A stretch of DNA of 64,000 nucleotides from VFMC01 sp046331225 (GTDB lineage Bacteria > Actinomycetota > Acidimicrobiia > Acidimicrobiales > Ilumatobacteraceae), in contig JAXLRF010000005.1 in the NCBI GenBank assembly GCA_046331225.1, positions 554,890 through 618,889 of the forward strand, read 5' to 3'. The translations under genes and the position numbers were made by a program. Below are positions 27,712 through 36,511 of the stretch, in pieces. How positions within the stretch are numbered: position 1 is the first letter of the stretch; every line of letters begins with the position of its first letter. The notes below the pieces were generated by a model. That model was not told the origin of the DNA, ran no database searches, and saw only the letters and a list, made by a program, of their open reading frames with translations.

Positions 27712-28788
27712 ATGAGCACCACCAGCAACCTCGTCGAGTTCTTCCAGGCCCTCTTCGGCGATCCCGCCGAGGCGGCCGCCTTCCAGGCCGACCCGCAGAA
27801 GTACATCGAGGATCACGGCGTCGAGGACGCCAGCTACGAAGAGATCAACGAGGCCGTCGTCCTGGCCTGCGACGCCCCGGTCAGCCAGGGCGCCGTCGTC
27901 ACCGGCGGTACCGCCTCGGCGGTCGTCCCCCAGGTCCTGTCGGGCTCGGTCAGCGCCCCGACCAGCTCGGCCCCCGCCGCTCCGGCGGCCTCGGCCCCGG
28001 TCGCACCGCCGCCCCCGCCGCCCGCCCCGCCGGCGTCGATGCCGCCGGCCGAGGCCGTCAGCCAGGTCGTCAACTACTACGTCACCGAGGTGTACGAGAC
28101 GACGAACGTGGATGATCGTGACACGTACACGGACAACTCGGTGACGACGAACGTGAACGCCGAGGACGGTGCGCACGTCGACATCACCAACGACAACGAC
28201 ACGGTGACCGCGTCGGGTGATGGTGCGGTGGCCGGTGGCGAGGACTCGGATTTCGAGGGTGTCGCCACGGGTGATGGTGCGGTGGCTGCTGGTGACGACA
28301 TCGATGGCAACGTGAACACCGGCACGAACACGGGGGTGATCGGTGACGACGCCGACATCGACGACTCGATCTTCGGTGACGGCAACACCCAGGTGAACGA
28401 TGCGGAGGGCACCGTGGTGTTGGGTGACGACAACGTGACGGCGACGGGTGGTTCGCAGGCCGCCGGTGACGATCTGTCGGATGACGACATCACGATCGAC
28501 GATTCGGACCTGAACGGCTCGAACGTGGGTGGGAGCGGGAACACGGCGGTGCAGGACAACGACACGAGCATCTCCGACGACGACGTGACCACGACGGTGA
28601 CCGACATCGACACGACGGTGACGACGGACATCGACAACTCGGTGGACAACTCGATCGACGACAGCTTCAACGCGACGGACAGCTTCGACACCGACAACTC
28701 GGTGAACGACAGCTTCACCGCCGAGGACAGCTTCAACACCGACGCCTCCACCGACATCGACGTCGACGACGTCGAGATCGACCTCTGA
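27712..28788 (+). CDS. IniB-like protein with highly acidic low-complexity body
   Basis: Residues 1-50 (LVEFFQALFGDPAEAAAFQA followed by DPQKYIEDHG) match the pattern of the IniB N-terminal domain (LIDYILSLFRSEDAARSF in mycobacteria). A Pro/Ala linker (about 70-112) follows. From about residue 137 to the end (358) there is no Lys or Arg; the chain is Asp, Asn, Thr, Ser and Gly with internal repeats such as DGAVAGGED / DGAVAAGDD and SVDNSIDDSF / SVNDSFTAEDSF. No signal peptide is visible. IniB in mycobacteria is a cell-envelope-associated Gly/Ala-rich protein; only the N-terminal domain and locus position link this one. AAGGAG lies 11 nt before the ATG. Confidence 0.72.
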   Translation: MSTTSNLVEFFQALFGDPAEAAAFQADPQKYIEDHGVEDASYEEINEAVVLACDAPVSQGAVVTGGTASAVVPQVLSGSVSAPTSSAPAAPAASAPVAPPPPPPAPPASMPPAEAVSQVVNYYVTEVYETTNVDDRDTYTDNSVTTNVNAEDGAHVDITNDNDTVTASGDGAVAGGEDSDFEGVATGDGAVAAGDDIDGNVNTGTNTGVIGDDADIDDSIFGDGNTQVNDAEGTVVLGDDNVTATGGSQAAGDDLSDDDITIDDSDLNGSNVGGSGNTAVQDNDTSISDDDVTTTVTDIDTTVTTDIDNSVDNSIDDSFNATDSFDTDNSVNDSFTAEDSFNTDASTDIDVDDVEIDL

Positions 28789-28803
28789 TCGATCCTCACC
28801 CAC

Positions 28804-28842
28804 GATCGGGGATCCCGGGCCACTCGCCCGGGATCCCCGATC
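28804..28842 (+). terminator. Perfect 17-bp stem hairpin between the two IniB-like genes
   Basis: GATCGGGGATCCCGGGC (28804-28820), a 5-nt loop CACTC, and the exact reverse complement (28826-28842). There is no U-tract. It could be a terminator or attenuator that lowers downstream expression, or an RNA-stabilising element that protects the upstream message. It is immediately followed by a gene with an extended Shine-Dalgarno. Confidence 0.7.
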
Positions 28843-28896
28843 ACCCGTCTCCCGCCCGATCCCCCCACGCACGACCTTCTGAAGGAGGTGACTCCG

Positions 28897-29712
28897 ATGG
28901 CCACACCGCTCGCCCAGCTCCTGCACGACGTCCTCCACGAGCCCGACGTCCAGGCCCGGTTCGCCGCCTCGCCGGAGTCGTTCCTCGCCGAGCACGGCTA
29001 CGAACACCTCGACGCCGCCGACGTCCGCGAAGCGCTCTACGTCCTCGCCGACGGTGCCGACCCCGACACGGCGACCACCTACCAGACCGGTGGCGACGCG
29101 ATCGCCACCGACGACGACGAGTCGACGTTCGCCGATCACGGTGGCCCCTCGGGTCTCGCCGGTGCCGCCTCGGGCCTGCTCGGCGCTCTGGACGCCCTCC
29201 TCGGCGACCTGCTGCCCGTGCACCTGAGCCACGACCCGGCCGACCTCGACGACGACACCGACCTCGACGACCACGTCGCGGGCACCGACGGCTCGAACGG
29301 CACCGTCGCCCACGACGGCGCCTCGATCGCGGACCACGACGGCGATCGCGACACCGACGGTCGCGACGACGGCGACGACGCCGAGCCGAGCACCGTCCGC
29401 GACGCCGAGGGCGCTGACGCACTCGACGACGGTGCCCCCGGTGCGGTCACCGATCTCGGTCGCGTCGGGTTCTCGCACGTCGACGGCGCCGACACCGACA
29501 CCGATGCCGAACCAGACGAGCTCGACGACCTCGAGCCCGATGCCGGCGCCATCGGTGGCCTGAGTGGTGCCGTGGCCGGCCTCGACCTGTTCGACGGTCT
29601 GCCCGAGGTCGGCGATGCCGGCCAGACCTTCGCCGAACCCGCCGCCGAACCCGACCTCGGTGACACGCCCGGCCCGGGCGATGCCGGCGACGGCTGGGAC
29701 GACGTCATCTAG
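28897..29712 (+). CDS. Second IniB-N-terminal-like acidic protein
   Basis: This 271-aa protein has the same N-terminal pattern as its neighbour: LAQLLHDVLHEPDVQARFAA then SPESFLAEHGYEHLDAADV. A short hydrophobic Gly/Ala/Leu stretch (SGLAGAASGLLGALDALLGD, about 85-105) follows. The remainder is Asp-rich (DLDDDTDLDDHVAGTDG and DRDTDGRDDGDDAEPS). ATG 28897 is chosen over in-frame GTG 28888 because AAGGAGGTGA (28882-28891), nearly the complete anti-16S sequence, sits at ideal spacing. It ends 14 nt before the first dynamin gene. Confidence 0.68.
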   Translation: MATPLAQLLHDVLHEPDVQARFAASPESFLAEHGYEHLDAADVREALYVLADGADPDTATTYQTGGDAIATDDDESTFADHGGPSGLAGAASGLLGALDALLGDLLPVHLSHDPADLDDDTDLDDHVAGTDGSNGTVAHDGASIADHDGDRDTDGRDDGDDAEPSTVRDAEGADALDDGAPGAVTDLGRVGFSHVDGADTDTDAEPDELDDLEPDAGAIGGLSGAVAGLDLFDGLPEVGDAGQTFAEPAAEPDLGDTPGPGDAGDGWDDVI

Positions 29713-29726
29713 CCTCCCGCTCGATC

Positions 29727-31610
29727 ATGACCACCCCCGCCACCACGACCCCGTCGACCTCCGCGACCCCCGCGAAGCCCGCGACCCGCCTCGCAGCGCT
29801 GCGCCGCGACGTGCTCGCCGTCGCCGCCGACGTCCGGTCGCTCGCCCTCGAGTTCGGACGCGACGATCTCGCCGAACGCGTCGACGTCGCCGCCGGTCGT
29901 TGCACGGCCGACGACCTCACCGTGCTGGTCGTCGGCGAGTTCAAGCAGGGCAAGAGCACCCTCGTCAACGCGATCCTCAACGCCCAGGTGTGCGGCGTCG
30001 CCGACGACGTGTCGACCATCGTGCCGACCCTGGTGCGCCACGGCGACGAGCCGTCGGCCACGATCGTCTACGAGACCACCGGCTCGGGCGACGAGCCGCG
30101 CCGCGAGGTGGTGCCGATCGGCGACGTGGCCAAGGTGGCCACCGAGCAGGGCAACCCGGGCAACCGGGCCGGCATCCGCTCGGTCGAGGTGGTGCTGCCG
30201 CGCAAGCTGCTCCAGACCGGGCTCGTGCTGGTCGACACGCCCGGGGTGGGCGGTCTCGACAGCACACACGGGGCCACCACGTCGGGTGCGCTCGGCATGG
30301 CCGAGGTGGTCGTGTTCGTCACCGACGCGTCGGCACCCCTCAGCGCGAGCGAGCTCGACTTCCTGCGCACCGCGCGCAGCCGCTGTCCCGACGTGGTGCT
30401 GGTGCTCACCAAGACCGACATCCACCCGTCGTGGCGCAGGGTGCTCGAGGCCGACCGGCAGGCGCTCACCGCGGCCGGCATCGACGTGCCGATCATGCCG
30501 GTCTCGTCGGTCGTGCGGCAGCGCGCGACGGCCGAGAACTCGAGCGAACTCAACGAGGAGTCGGGGTACCCGCCGCTGCTCACGTTCCTGCGCGACGCCG
30601 CCACCGGCGAGAGCGCGAAGCGAGCGGTGCGCACCGCGGTCGGCGACCTCGCGTTCGTGCTCGAGCAGATCCACGCCCCGCTGGCGTCGGAGCGCCAGGT
30701 GCTGGAGGACCCCGAGGCGCTGGCGGCGCTGTTGGCCGAGCTCGAGGCGTCGAAGAAGCGGGCCGAGGCGTTGCGCAGCCAGTCGGCGAAGTGGCAACAG
30801 ACGCTCAACGACGGCGCGCAGGACCTGACCGCCGACCTCGACCACGACCTGCGCATGCGGGTGCGCTCGATCCTCGCCGAGGCCGAGACCGCGCTCGACA
30901 CCTACGACCCGATCGACGTGTGGGACGGCTTCGAGCAGTGGCTGCACCAGCGTCTCGCGTTCGATCTCGCCTCGCACCACCAGAACATGGCGGCCCGCGC
31001 CGACGCGCTGGCCACCAAGGTGGCCGAGCACTTCGCCGCCGACGAGGCCGCGGTCGACATGCACGTCGAGCTGCCGGTCACCCCGATCCACTCGCGCCAC
31101 TTCGGCACCGAGATCGGTCTCGAGCGTCCCGGCATCTCGGGGAACGCGCTCGCCGCCGTGCGCGGCTCGTACGGCGGTCTGCTGATGTTCGGCATGATCG
31201 GCAACCTGGTCGGCATCGGCATGTTCAACCCGATCAGCCTCGTGGTGGGCCTGGGCCTCGGGCGGCGCACCCTGCGCGAAGAACGCAAGCGCCAGCTCAC
31301 CCAACGCCAACAGGCGTCGAAGATCGCGGTGCGCAAGTACCTCGACGACGTCAACATCGAAGCCGGCAAGGTGTCGCGCGACACCGCCCGCAACATCCAC
31401 CGCGATCTGCGTGACGAGTTCGCCACCCGCGCCGAGCAGCTGCAGGCCACCATCCGCGAGTCGCTGCGCTCTGCCGAGATGGGTGCCAAGCAGGCCGCGG
31501 CCGACCGGCAGGTGCGGCTCAACGAGGTGCAGGCGGCCGAGAAGCGCATCGTCACGGTGCGCCAGAAGGTCGACGCTGCGACTCGCACCCTCGGACCGGT
31601 GCCGTCGTGA
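29727..31610 (+). CDS. Dynamin-like GTPase, IniA type
   Basis: This 627-aa protein has a dynamin-family G domain: P-loop GEFKQGKST (about 70-78), switch regions with DDVSTIVPTL, DTPGVGGLDS, and LVLTKTDIHPSW as the TKxD motif. A long helical stalk follows. A hydrophobic segment near 480-516 (GLLMFGMIGNLVGIGMFNP and ISLVVGLGLG) fits the membrane-inserting tip of IniA/bacterial dynamins, followed by a charged helical return arm. Such proteins remodel or fuse membranes using GTP. Its last codon overlaps the GTG of the next dynamin gene (GTGA), as in a coupled iniA-iniC pair. Confidence 0.88.
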   Translation: MTTPATTTPSTSATPAKPATRLAALRRDVLAVAADVRSLALEFGRDDLAERVDVAAGRCTADDLTVLVVGEFKQGKSTLVNAILNAQVCGVADDVSTIVPTLVRHGDEPSATIVYETTGSGDEPRREVVPIGDVAKVATEQGNPGNRAGIRSVEVVLPRKLLQTGLVLVDTPGVGGLDSTHGATTSGALGMAEVVVFVTDASAPLSASELDFLRTARSRCPDVVLVLTKTDIHPSWRRVLEADRQALTAAGIDVPIMPVSSVVRQRATAENSSELNEESGYPPLLTFLRDAATGESAKRAVRTAVGDLAFVLEQIHAPLASERQVLEDPEALAALLAELEASKKRAEALRSQSAKWQQTLNDGAQDLTADLDHDLRMRVRSILAEAETALDTYDPIDVWDGFEQWLHQRLAFDLASHHQNMAARADALATKVAEHFAADEAAVDMHVELPVTPIHSRHFGTEIGLERPGISGNALAAVRGSYGGLLMFGMIGNLVGIGMFNPISLVVGLGLGRRTLREERKRQLTQRQQASKIAVRKYLDDVNIEAGKVSRDTARNIHRDLRDEFATRAEQLQATIRESLRSAEMGAKQAAADRQVRLNEVQAAEKRIVTVRQKVDAATRTLGPVPS

Positions 31611-33088
31611 GCACCGCGCTCGCCCAGCTGCGGCCCCTGCTCGACCGCGTGCGCGCCGACGTGCACGACGTCGTGCGCGACGCCGACGCCGCGGCGAGCC
31701 TCGACCGGCTCGCCGCCCGTCTGGACGAGCCGTTGATCGTCGCGATCGCGGGCAAGGTGAAGGCGGGCAAGTCGACGTTGCTCAACGCCTTGATCGGCGA
31801 GTCGCTGGCCCCCACCGACGCTGGCGAGTGCACCCAGATCGTCACCTGGTATCGCAACGGCCCGACCTACCGGGTGGTGCTCGAGCTCGTCGACGGCACC
31901 AGCCGTCAGGCTCGCTTCCACCGCGACGAGGGCGCGCTGCAGGTCGACCTCGGCGGCCTGCCGGTCGACGCCATCCGGCGCATGGTGGTCGACTGGCCGT
32001 CGGCACGCCTGCAGCACATCACGCTCATCGACACGCCGGGGCTCGACTCGATCACCACCGTCAACTCCGCTCGGTCACAGGCGTTCTTCGGGGTCGACGG
32101 CGACGGCGACGGCGAGGCCGACGCGGTGATCTACCTGATGCGCCACGTGCACCGCACCGACCTCACGTTCCTCGAGGCGTTCCGCGACGACACCCACGCG
32201 GGTGCGAGCCCGATCTCGGCGCTGGCGGTGCTGTCACGCGCCGACGAGGTGGGTGCATGTCGTCTCGACGCGATGAGCGCCGCCCGGCGCATCGCCGCCG
32301 GCTGGCGCGACGACCCGCGCCTGCGTCGCCTCGTGCAGACCGTGGTGCCGGTGGCCGGTCTGACCGCCGAGGTCGCGACGTCGTTGCGCGAAGACCAGTA
32401 CCGGGCGCTCGCCACGCTGGCGGCGATGCCGCGAGCAGAGGTCGATCGGCTGCTGCTCACCGCCGACCGGTTCGTCAACGACGAGCGCTGCCCGGTCACC
32501 AACGTCGAGCGCGAGGACCTGATGGCGCGCATGGGTGTGTTCGGTGTCCGGCTGTCGATCAGCCTGATCCGCCTCGGCGCCGCGCCCACCGCAACGGCGC
32601 TGGCGCACGAGCTGACCGCGCGCTCGGGCATCGACGACCTGCGCGGGCTGCTCACCAGCGTGCTGGCCGAACGTCGATCGGTCCTGAAGGCACGGGTGGC
32701 ACTGGCCGGCCTCGACGCCGTGCTGTCGTCGGTGGGCCATCCGGCGCTCGACCCGTGGCGGATCGAGCTCGAGCGCATCTCGGCCGGTGCCCACGAGTTC
32801 ACCGAGGTGCACCTGCTCAACGCGATGCGGTCGGGTGCGCTCGCCTTCCGACCCGCCGAGATCGACGAGCTCGAGCGACTGCTCGGCACGATCGGCGCGC
32901 CGCCCCACGTGCGGCTCGGCCTCGAGCCGGGTGCCGAGCTGCGCAGCCCCGTGCTCATGGGGGTCGACCGGTGGCGCCGCCGTGCGGAGAACCCACTCAC
33001 CCCGCTCGAGCTCGCCGACGCAGCACGGGCGATCGCCCGCACGTACGAGGGACTGCTCCCGAGCCCCGGGCCGATCACCCCGAGCTGA
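31607..33088 (+). CDS. Dynamin-like GTPase, IniC type
   Basis: This 493-aa protein has P-loop GKVKAGKST (about 48-56), TDAGECTQIVTWY as the switch I region, LIDTPGLDSIT as G3 and VLSRADEVG as a G4-like motif. It lacks the hydrophobic tip of its partner, matching mycobacterial IniC relative to IniA. The two probably form a hetero-oligomer at the membrane. It is translationally coupled to the IniA-type gene by a 4-nt overlap, and its end overlaps the convergent regulator gene by 14 nt. Confidence 0.85.
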   Translation: MSTALAQLRPLLDRVRADVHDVVRDADAAASLDRLAARLDEPLIVAIAGKVKAGKSTLLNALIGESLAPTDAGECTQIVTWYRNGPTYRVVLELVDGTSRQARFHRDEGALQVDLGGLPVDAIRRMVVDWPSARLQHITLIDTPGLDSITTVNSARSQAFFGVDGDGDGEADAVIYLMRHVHRTDLTFLEAFRDDTHAGASPISALAVLSRADEVGACRLDAMSAARRIAAGWRDDPRLRRLVQTVVPVAGLTAEVATSLREDQYRALATLAAMPRAEVDRLLLTADRFVNDERCPVTNVEREDLMARMGVFGVRLSISLIRLGAAPTATALAHELTARSGIDDLRGLLTSVLAERRSVLKARVALAGLDAVLSSVGHPALDPWRIELERISAGAHEFTEVHLLNAMRSGALAFRPAEIDELERLLGTIGAPPHVRLGLEPGAELRSPVLMGVDRWRRRAENPLTPLELADAARAIARTYEGLLPSPGPITPS

Positions 33089-35480
33089 AGTACTCTCGGA
33101 TCGCGCCCATCATCTCGGCACGCGACCCGGCGCCGAGCTTGGTGCGGATGTGGGCGACGTGGTGCTCGACGGTCTTGGCCGAGATGAACAGCGACGCGCC
33201 GATCTCGCGGTGCGTGTGTCCTTCCAGCACCATCTGCGCGACCCGCTCCTCCTGTTCGGACAGCCGCACGACGTCGCGGTCGATGCCCTCGGCACGCTTG
33301 AGCCGGGCCCGCTGCGACCGGAACAGGCGCGAGTGCTTGAGCAGACGTCGGGCGTCGTGCTCGGAGGTGGTGTGCACGGCGGCGACACCGCACAACCTGG
33401 CCGCCTCGTGCGGGGAGCCGGCATCGGCGAGGGCCCGCGACACGCGCTCGACCTCGACCACGTCGACGCGGCCCTGATCGAGCCCGACCACCGCGGTGGC
33501 CGCGTCGCGCCGGAGCGCGTGGTGCTCGGGGGTGTCGAGCGCGACCAGGCCGCGCGCGGCCCCGACGACCGCATCGGCGTCGTCGCAGCACAACGCCACG
33601 CGCAGCCGGGCCCAGGCGATCTCGGCGGTGAGCGCCGGTGGGTGCCCGAGCCGGGCGACGGCCCGTTCGGCGGGGCCGAGCAGGTCGTCGGCCGAGCCCA
33701 CGCCGGCGCGGGTGGTGGCAGCCGCGATGTCGGTGAGCAACCCGAGGTCGTACAGATGGCGGCCGCTCGAGTCGGCGGCGCGTACCGCGTCGGCCACCGC
33801 AGCGGCGAGACCGTCCGGATCGGGATCGCGCAGCGCGATCGAGCACGCGATCCCCGCACGCCACAGCGCCTCGTGCGGCGCGAGGCCCTCGTCGGCGAGA
33901 CCCGACAGCACGCCGGCGGCGTCGTCGAGACGGCCGCGGATGGCCGCCAACCAGGCCGACGTCAGCAGGTGCGTGCGGTGCATCGCCGGTCCGCCACGAC
34001 GCTCGGCGAGCGCCTCGTGCACGAGGCGTTCGGCTCGTTCGAGCCGTCCGAGCTGCACTTCGATCAGCGCGGCGGCCCACTCGGGAGTGGCGGGCCAGGT
34101 GTGCGCGTCGGGATCGGCCCGGTGGCGCAGGACGGCTTGCTGCAACGCCTCGGAGCACGCGGCGGCGTCTCCGGCCGACCATGCGACCGCCGCTGCGGCG
34201 AGCGAGGCAGCGGCCGTCGTGAATGCCGACTCGTCGGGCCGTTCGGCAGCGGCCGCGGTCGTGCTGCCGGCGCCGACGAGCGCCCACGCGGCCAGTGGGG
34301 CGATGGGTGTGGCGGCGAGCGCGTGCGCCACGGCGTCGAGGTCGCCGATCGACAGCCACGCAGCCGCTCGCAGCAGCGCGGCGTCCGCCGCGTCCGCTGC
34401 GGAGCCCACCGCCGGGTCGTCGACCGACACCAGCGCGCGGTGCGGGTCGCCGGCGGCGAGCGCGGCGCGCGCCTCGGTGATCCGGAGGTCGCCCTCGGGC
34501 ACCCCGCACGCTCGGGCCGACTCGAGGCGGCGCAGTGCGGCGGCCGGGTCGAGCGACGCGAGCTGGCCGGCGGCGCGCAGGTACACCGGGCCGGCCGCGG
34601 CGCTGCGGTCGCCCTCGCCGTCGAGCACCGCGGCCAGGTCGACGGCGAGCACGCCGCTGTCGTCGGCCTCGAGGACGGACAGGACCGCGGCGCGGCGAGC
34701 GCTCGTGGTGACACGGCGGACGGCGGCGGCCACACCGGGCGCCATCGTCAGCTCGCCCGGCTCGACCTCGTCGAGCACGCCTTCGACCACCAACGACACG
34801 AGTGCATCGTCACCACGGAGATGTGCGCGCACCCGGTCGGCCGGCATCCCGAACGCGAGCAGCTCGGCGGCGTGTCGTGCGTCCGGGTCGACCAGCGACA
34901 GACGGGTCGACACGTCGGGCACCAGCGAGCCGTCGAGCTCCCATGCGGCGAGCAGGTCGCACCGGCCGCTGGTGAGCTCGACCCGGCGCTCGGCCTCGGC
35001 GGCGTCGACTCCGGTGGCGTCGCGCACGTCCTCGATCGTCGACGGGGCGAGCCTGATCGATGCACCGGCGCGACGGGCGAACATCGTGGCGAGGCCGATC
35101 GAGCGGGTCGGTGCGCCGCCCCGGCGGTGGACCAGCACCACCGCGCCGCCGTCGGGTGCGGGTTCGGCCAGTTCGGCGAGCGCGTCGTCGCCCGCCCACT
35201 GGGCCTCGTCGACCACCAGCACCTCGCCCTCGACCGGCGGCTGCAGACCGGTGGCGCGACCCGTGCGGCCGATCGTCGCCGTGCGGATGGCGGCGCCACG
35301 TGCGAGCGCCGAACGGATCGCGTCGACCGCGAGGTGGGTCGTCCCGCCGGGGCAGGCGACCACGACGATCGCGCCGGGGCGGGCCTGCACCGCTGCCGCG
35401 ACCACGGCGCCGAGCTGCGACAGTCGCGGTGCGGTGCCGGAGGGGTCGGAGGGCGTCGGTGTGGGGGAGCGTCCGGCCAC
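33075..35480 (-). CDS. Large LuxR-type ATPase regulator, IniR-like
   Basis: This 801-aa protein has an N-terminal AAA/STAND-like domain with a degenerate Walker A (VVVACPGGTTHLAVD) and an intact Walker B (EVLVVDEAQWAGDD). A long TPR-like helical region (about 300-730) follows, then a C-terminal LuxR helix-turn-helix: LSEQEERVAQMVLEG, THREIGASLFISAKTVEHHV and IRTKLGAGSRAEMM. Mycobacterial IniR (Rv0339c), a signal-transduction ATPase encoded next to iniBAC, has the same architecture and similar length. Regulation of the neighbouring dynamin operon is inferred from that parallel. GTG 35480 starts 10 nt after the EamA stop, so the two may share a transcript. Confidence 0.78.
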   Translation of the reverse strand: MAGRSPTPTPSDPSGTAPRLSQLGAVVAAAVQARPGAIVVVACPGGTTHLAVDAIRSALARGAAIRTATIGRTGRATGLQPPVEGEVLVVDEAQWAGDDALAELAEPAPDGGAVVLVHRRGGAPTRSIGLATMFARRAGASIRLAPSTIEDVRDATGVDAAEAERRVELTSGRCDLLAAWELDGSLVPDVSTRLSLVDPDARHAAELLAFGMPADRVRAHLRGDDALVSLVVEGVLDEVEPGELTMAPGVAAAVRRVTTSARRAAVLSVLEADDSGVLAVDLAAVLDGEGDRSAAAGPVYLRAAGQLASLDPAAALRRLESARACGVPEGDLRITEARAALAAGDPHRALVSVDDPAVGSAADAADAALLRAAAWLSIGDLDAVAHALAATPIAPLAAWALVGAGSTTAAAAERPDESAFTTAAASLAAAAVAWSAGDAAACSEALQQAVLRHRADPDAHTWPATPEWAAALIEVQLGRLERAERLVHEALAERRGGPAMHRTHLLTSAWLAAIRGRLDDAAGVLSGLADEGLAPHEALWRAGIACSIALRDPDPDGLAAAVADAVRAADSSGRHLYDLGLLTDIAAATTRAGVGSADDLLGPAERAVARLGHPPALTAEIAWARLRVALCCDDADAVVGAARGLVALDTPEHHALRRDAATAVVGLDQGRVDVVEVERVSRALADAGSPHEAARLCGVAAVHTTSEHDARRLLKHSRLFRSQRARLKRAEGIDRDVVRLSEQEERVAQMVLEGHTHREIGASLFISAKTVEHHVAHIRTKLGAGSRAEMMGAIREYFSSG

Positions 35481-35490
35481 CGTGCGGATG

Positions 35491-36429
35491 CTAGAGCACG
35501 GGGTCGTCGGGACGGATCTGGAGCAGCGGTTCGGTCCCGGCCGCGGGGAGCGTGTCGGTGGTGGTGGCGTCGATGATCGCCTTGCCCAGGATCGCGGTGA
35601 GGATGATCGCGCCGCCGATCCAGGTGGTGACCGGCGGTCGCTCGCCGAGGAAGGTCACGCTCCACACCGGCACCAGCACCATCTCGGTCTGCGCGAACAC
35701 CGTCATCGCCGCGGCCGGCACCGAACGCGATGCGACGTTGAACATCACGGTGCCCACCACGATGATCACCGCGCCGTGCAGGATCGCGTAGCCGGTGTCG
35801 GGCGCCGGCGGCACCAGGGTCTTGCCGTTGGCGAGCGTGACGATGCCGCAGATCGCGATCATCAGCACGCCGTAGCCGGGCAGCACCGGTGACCAGTCCT
35901 CGTCGGGGTCGGAGCGGACGCACACCGCGTAGCCGGCGAAACCGATCGCGGCCGACAGGGCGGCGAGGTTGCCGACCATGTTGCCGGCCTCGAGATCGCC
36001 GGCCACGGTGACGAACAGGCCCACGAACGCGAGGCAGATCGAGGCGATCGTCACCTTGTTGAACCGCTCGTGCAGGAACAGCCGAGCGGCCAGCACGCCG
36101 AACACGGGTGTGGTCGAGCCGAGGAACGCGGCGTTGGCGGCCGTGGTGGTCTTCACCGCGTAGACGAAGCCCAGCGACGCGGTGAGCAGGGCGACGTTGG
36201 CGAGCAGCATCATCCGGCCCGACGTGTAGGCGCGCACCAGCTGCGACGGCTTGTGCTGCAACATGCCGACGATCTCGACCACGACGATGATCCCGATCGA
36301 TCGCCAGATCAGGTACTGGAACGCGTCGGCACCGTCGGCCTTGCGGGCCGTGATGGTGCCGATGCTCCAGATCGCGCCGGCGCCGAGCCCCAACGCGGAG
36401 GCGAGGATCGGGAGGCGCTGGCGCGACAT
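35491..36429 (-). CDS. EamA/DMT superfamily transporter
   Basis: This 312-aa membrane protein has about ten hydrophobic helices in two EamA repeats, for example LGLGAGAIWSIGTITARKAD, AAFLGSTTPVFGVLAARLFL with HERFN, and AMTVFAQTEMVLVPVWSVTF with LGERPP. It probably exports or imports a metabolite; the substrate is unknown. It lies directly upstream of the LuxR/IniR-like gene on the same strand. TAGGGT lies 9 nt before the ATG. Confidence 0.88.
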   Translation of the reverse strand: MSRQRLPILASALGLGAGAIWSIGTITARKADGADAFQYLIWRSIGIIVVVEIVGMLQHKPSQLVRAYTSGRMMLLANVALLTASLGFVYAVKTTTAANAAFLGSTTPVFGVLAARLFLHERFNKVTIASICLAFVGLFVTVAGDLEAGNMVGNLAALSAAIGFAGYAVCVRSDPDEDWSPVLPGYGVLMIAICGIVTLANGKTLVPPAPDTGYAILHGAVIIVVGTVMFNVASRSVPAAAMTVFAQTEMVLVPVWSVTFLGERPPVTTWIGGAIILTAILGKAIIDATTTDTLPAAGTEPLLQIRPDDPVL

Positions 36430-36511
36430 GCGTCGGCCACCCTAGGCAACCGGCCGCGAGGGCGACGGGCCGAATCGCGGTACGGACGTGCGGGGAACCC
36501 GCGGTCGGCGA

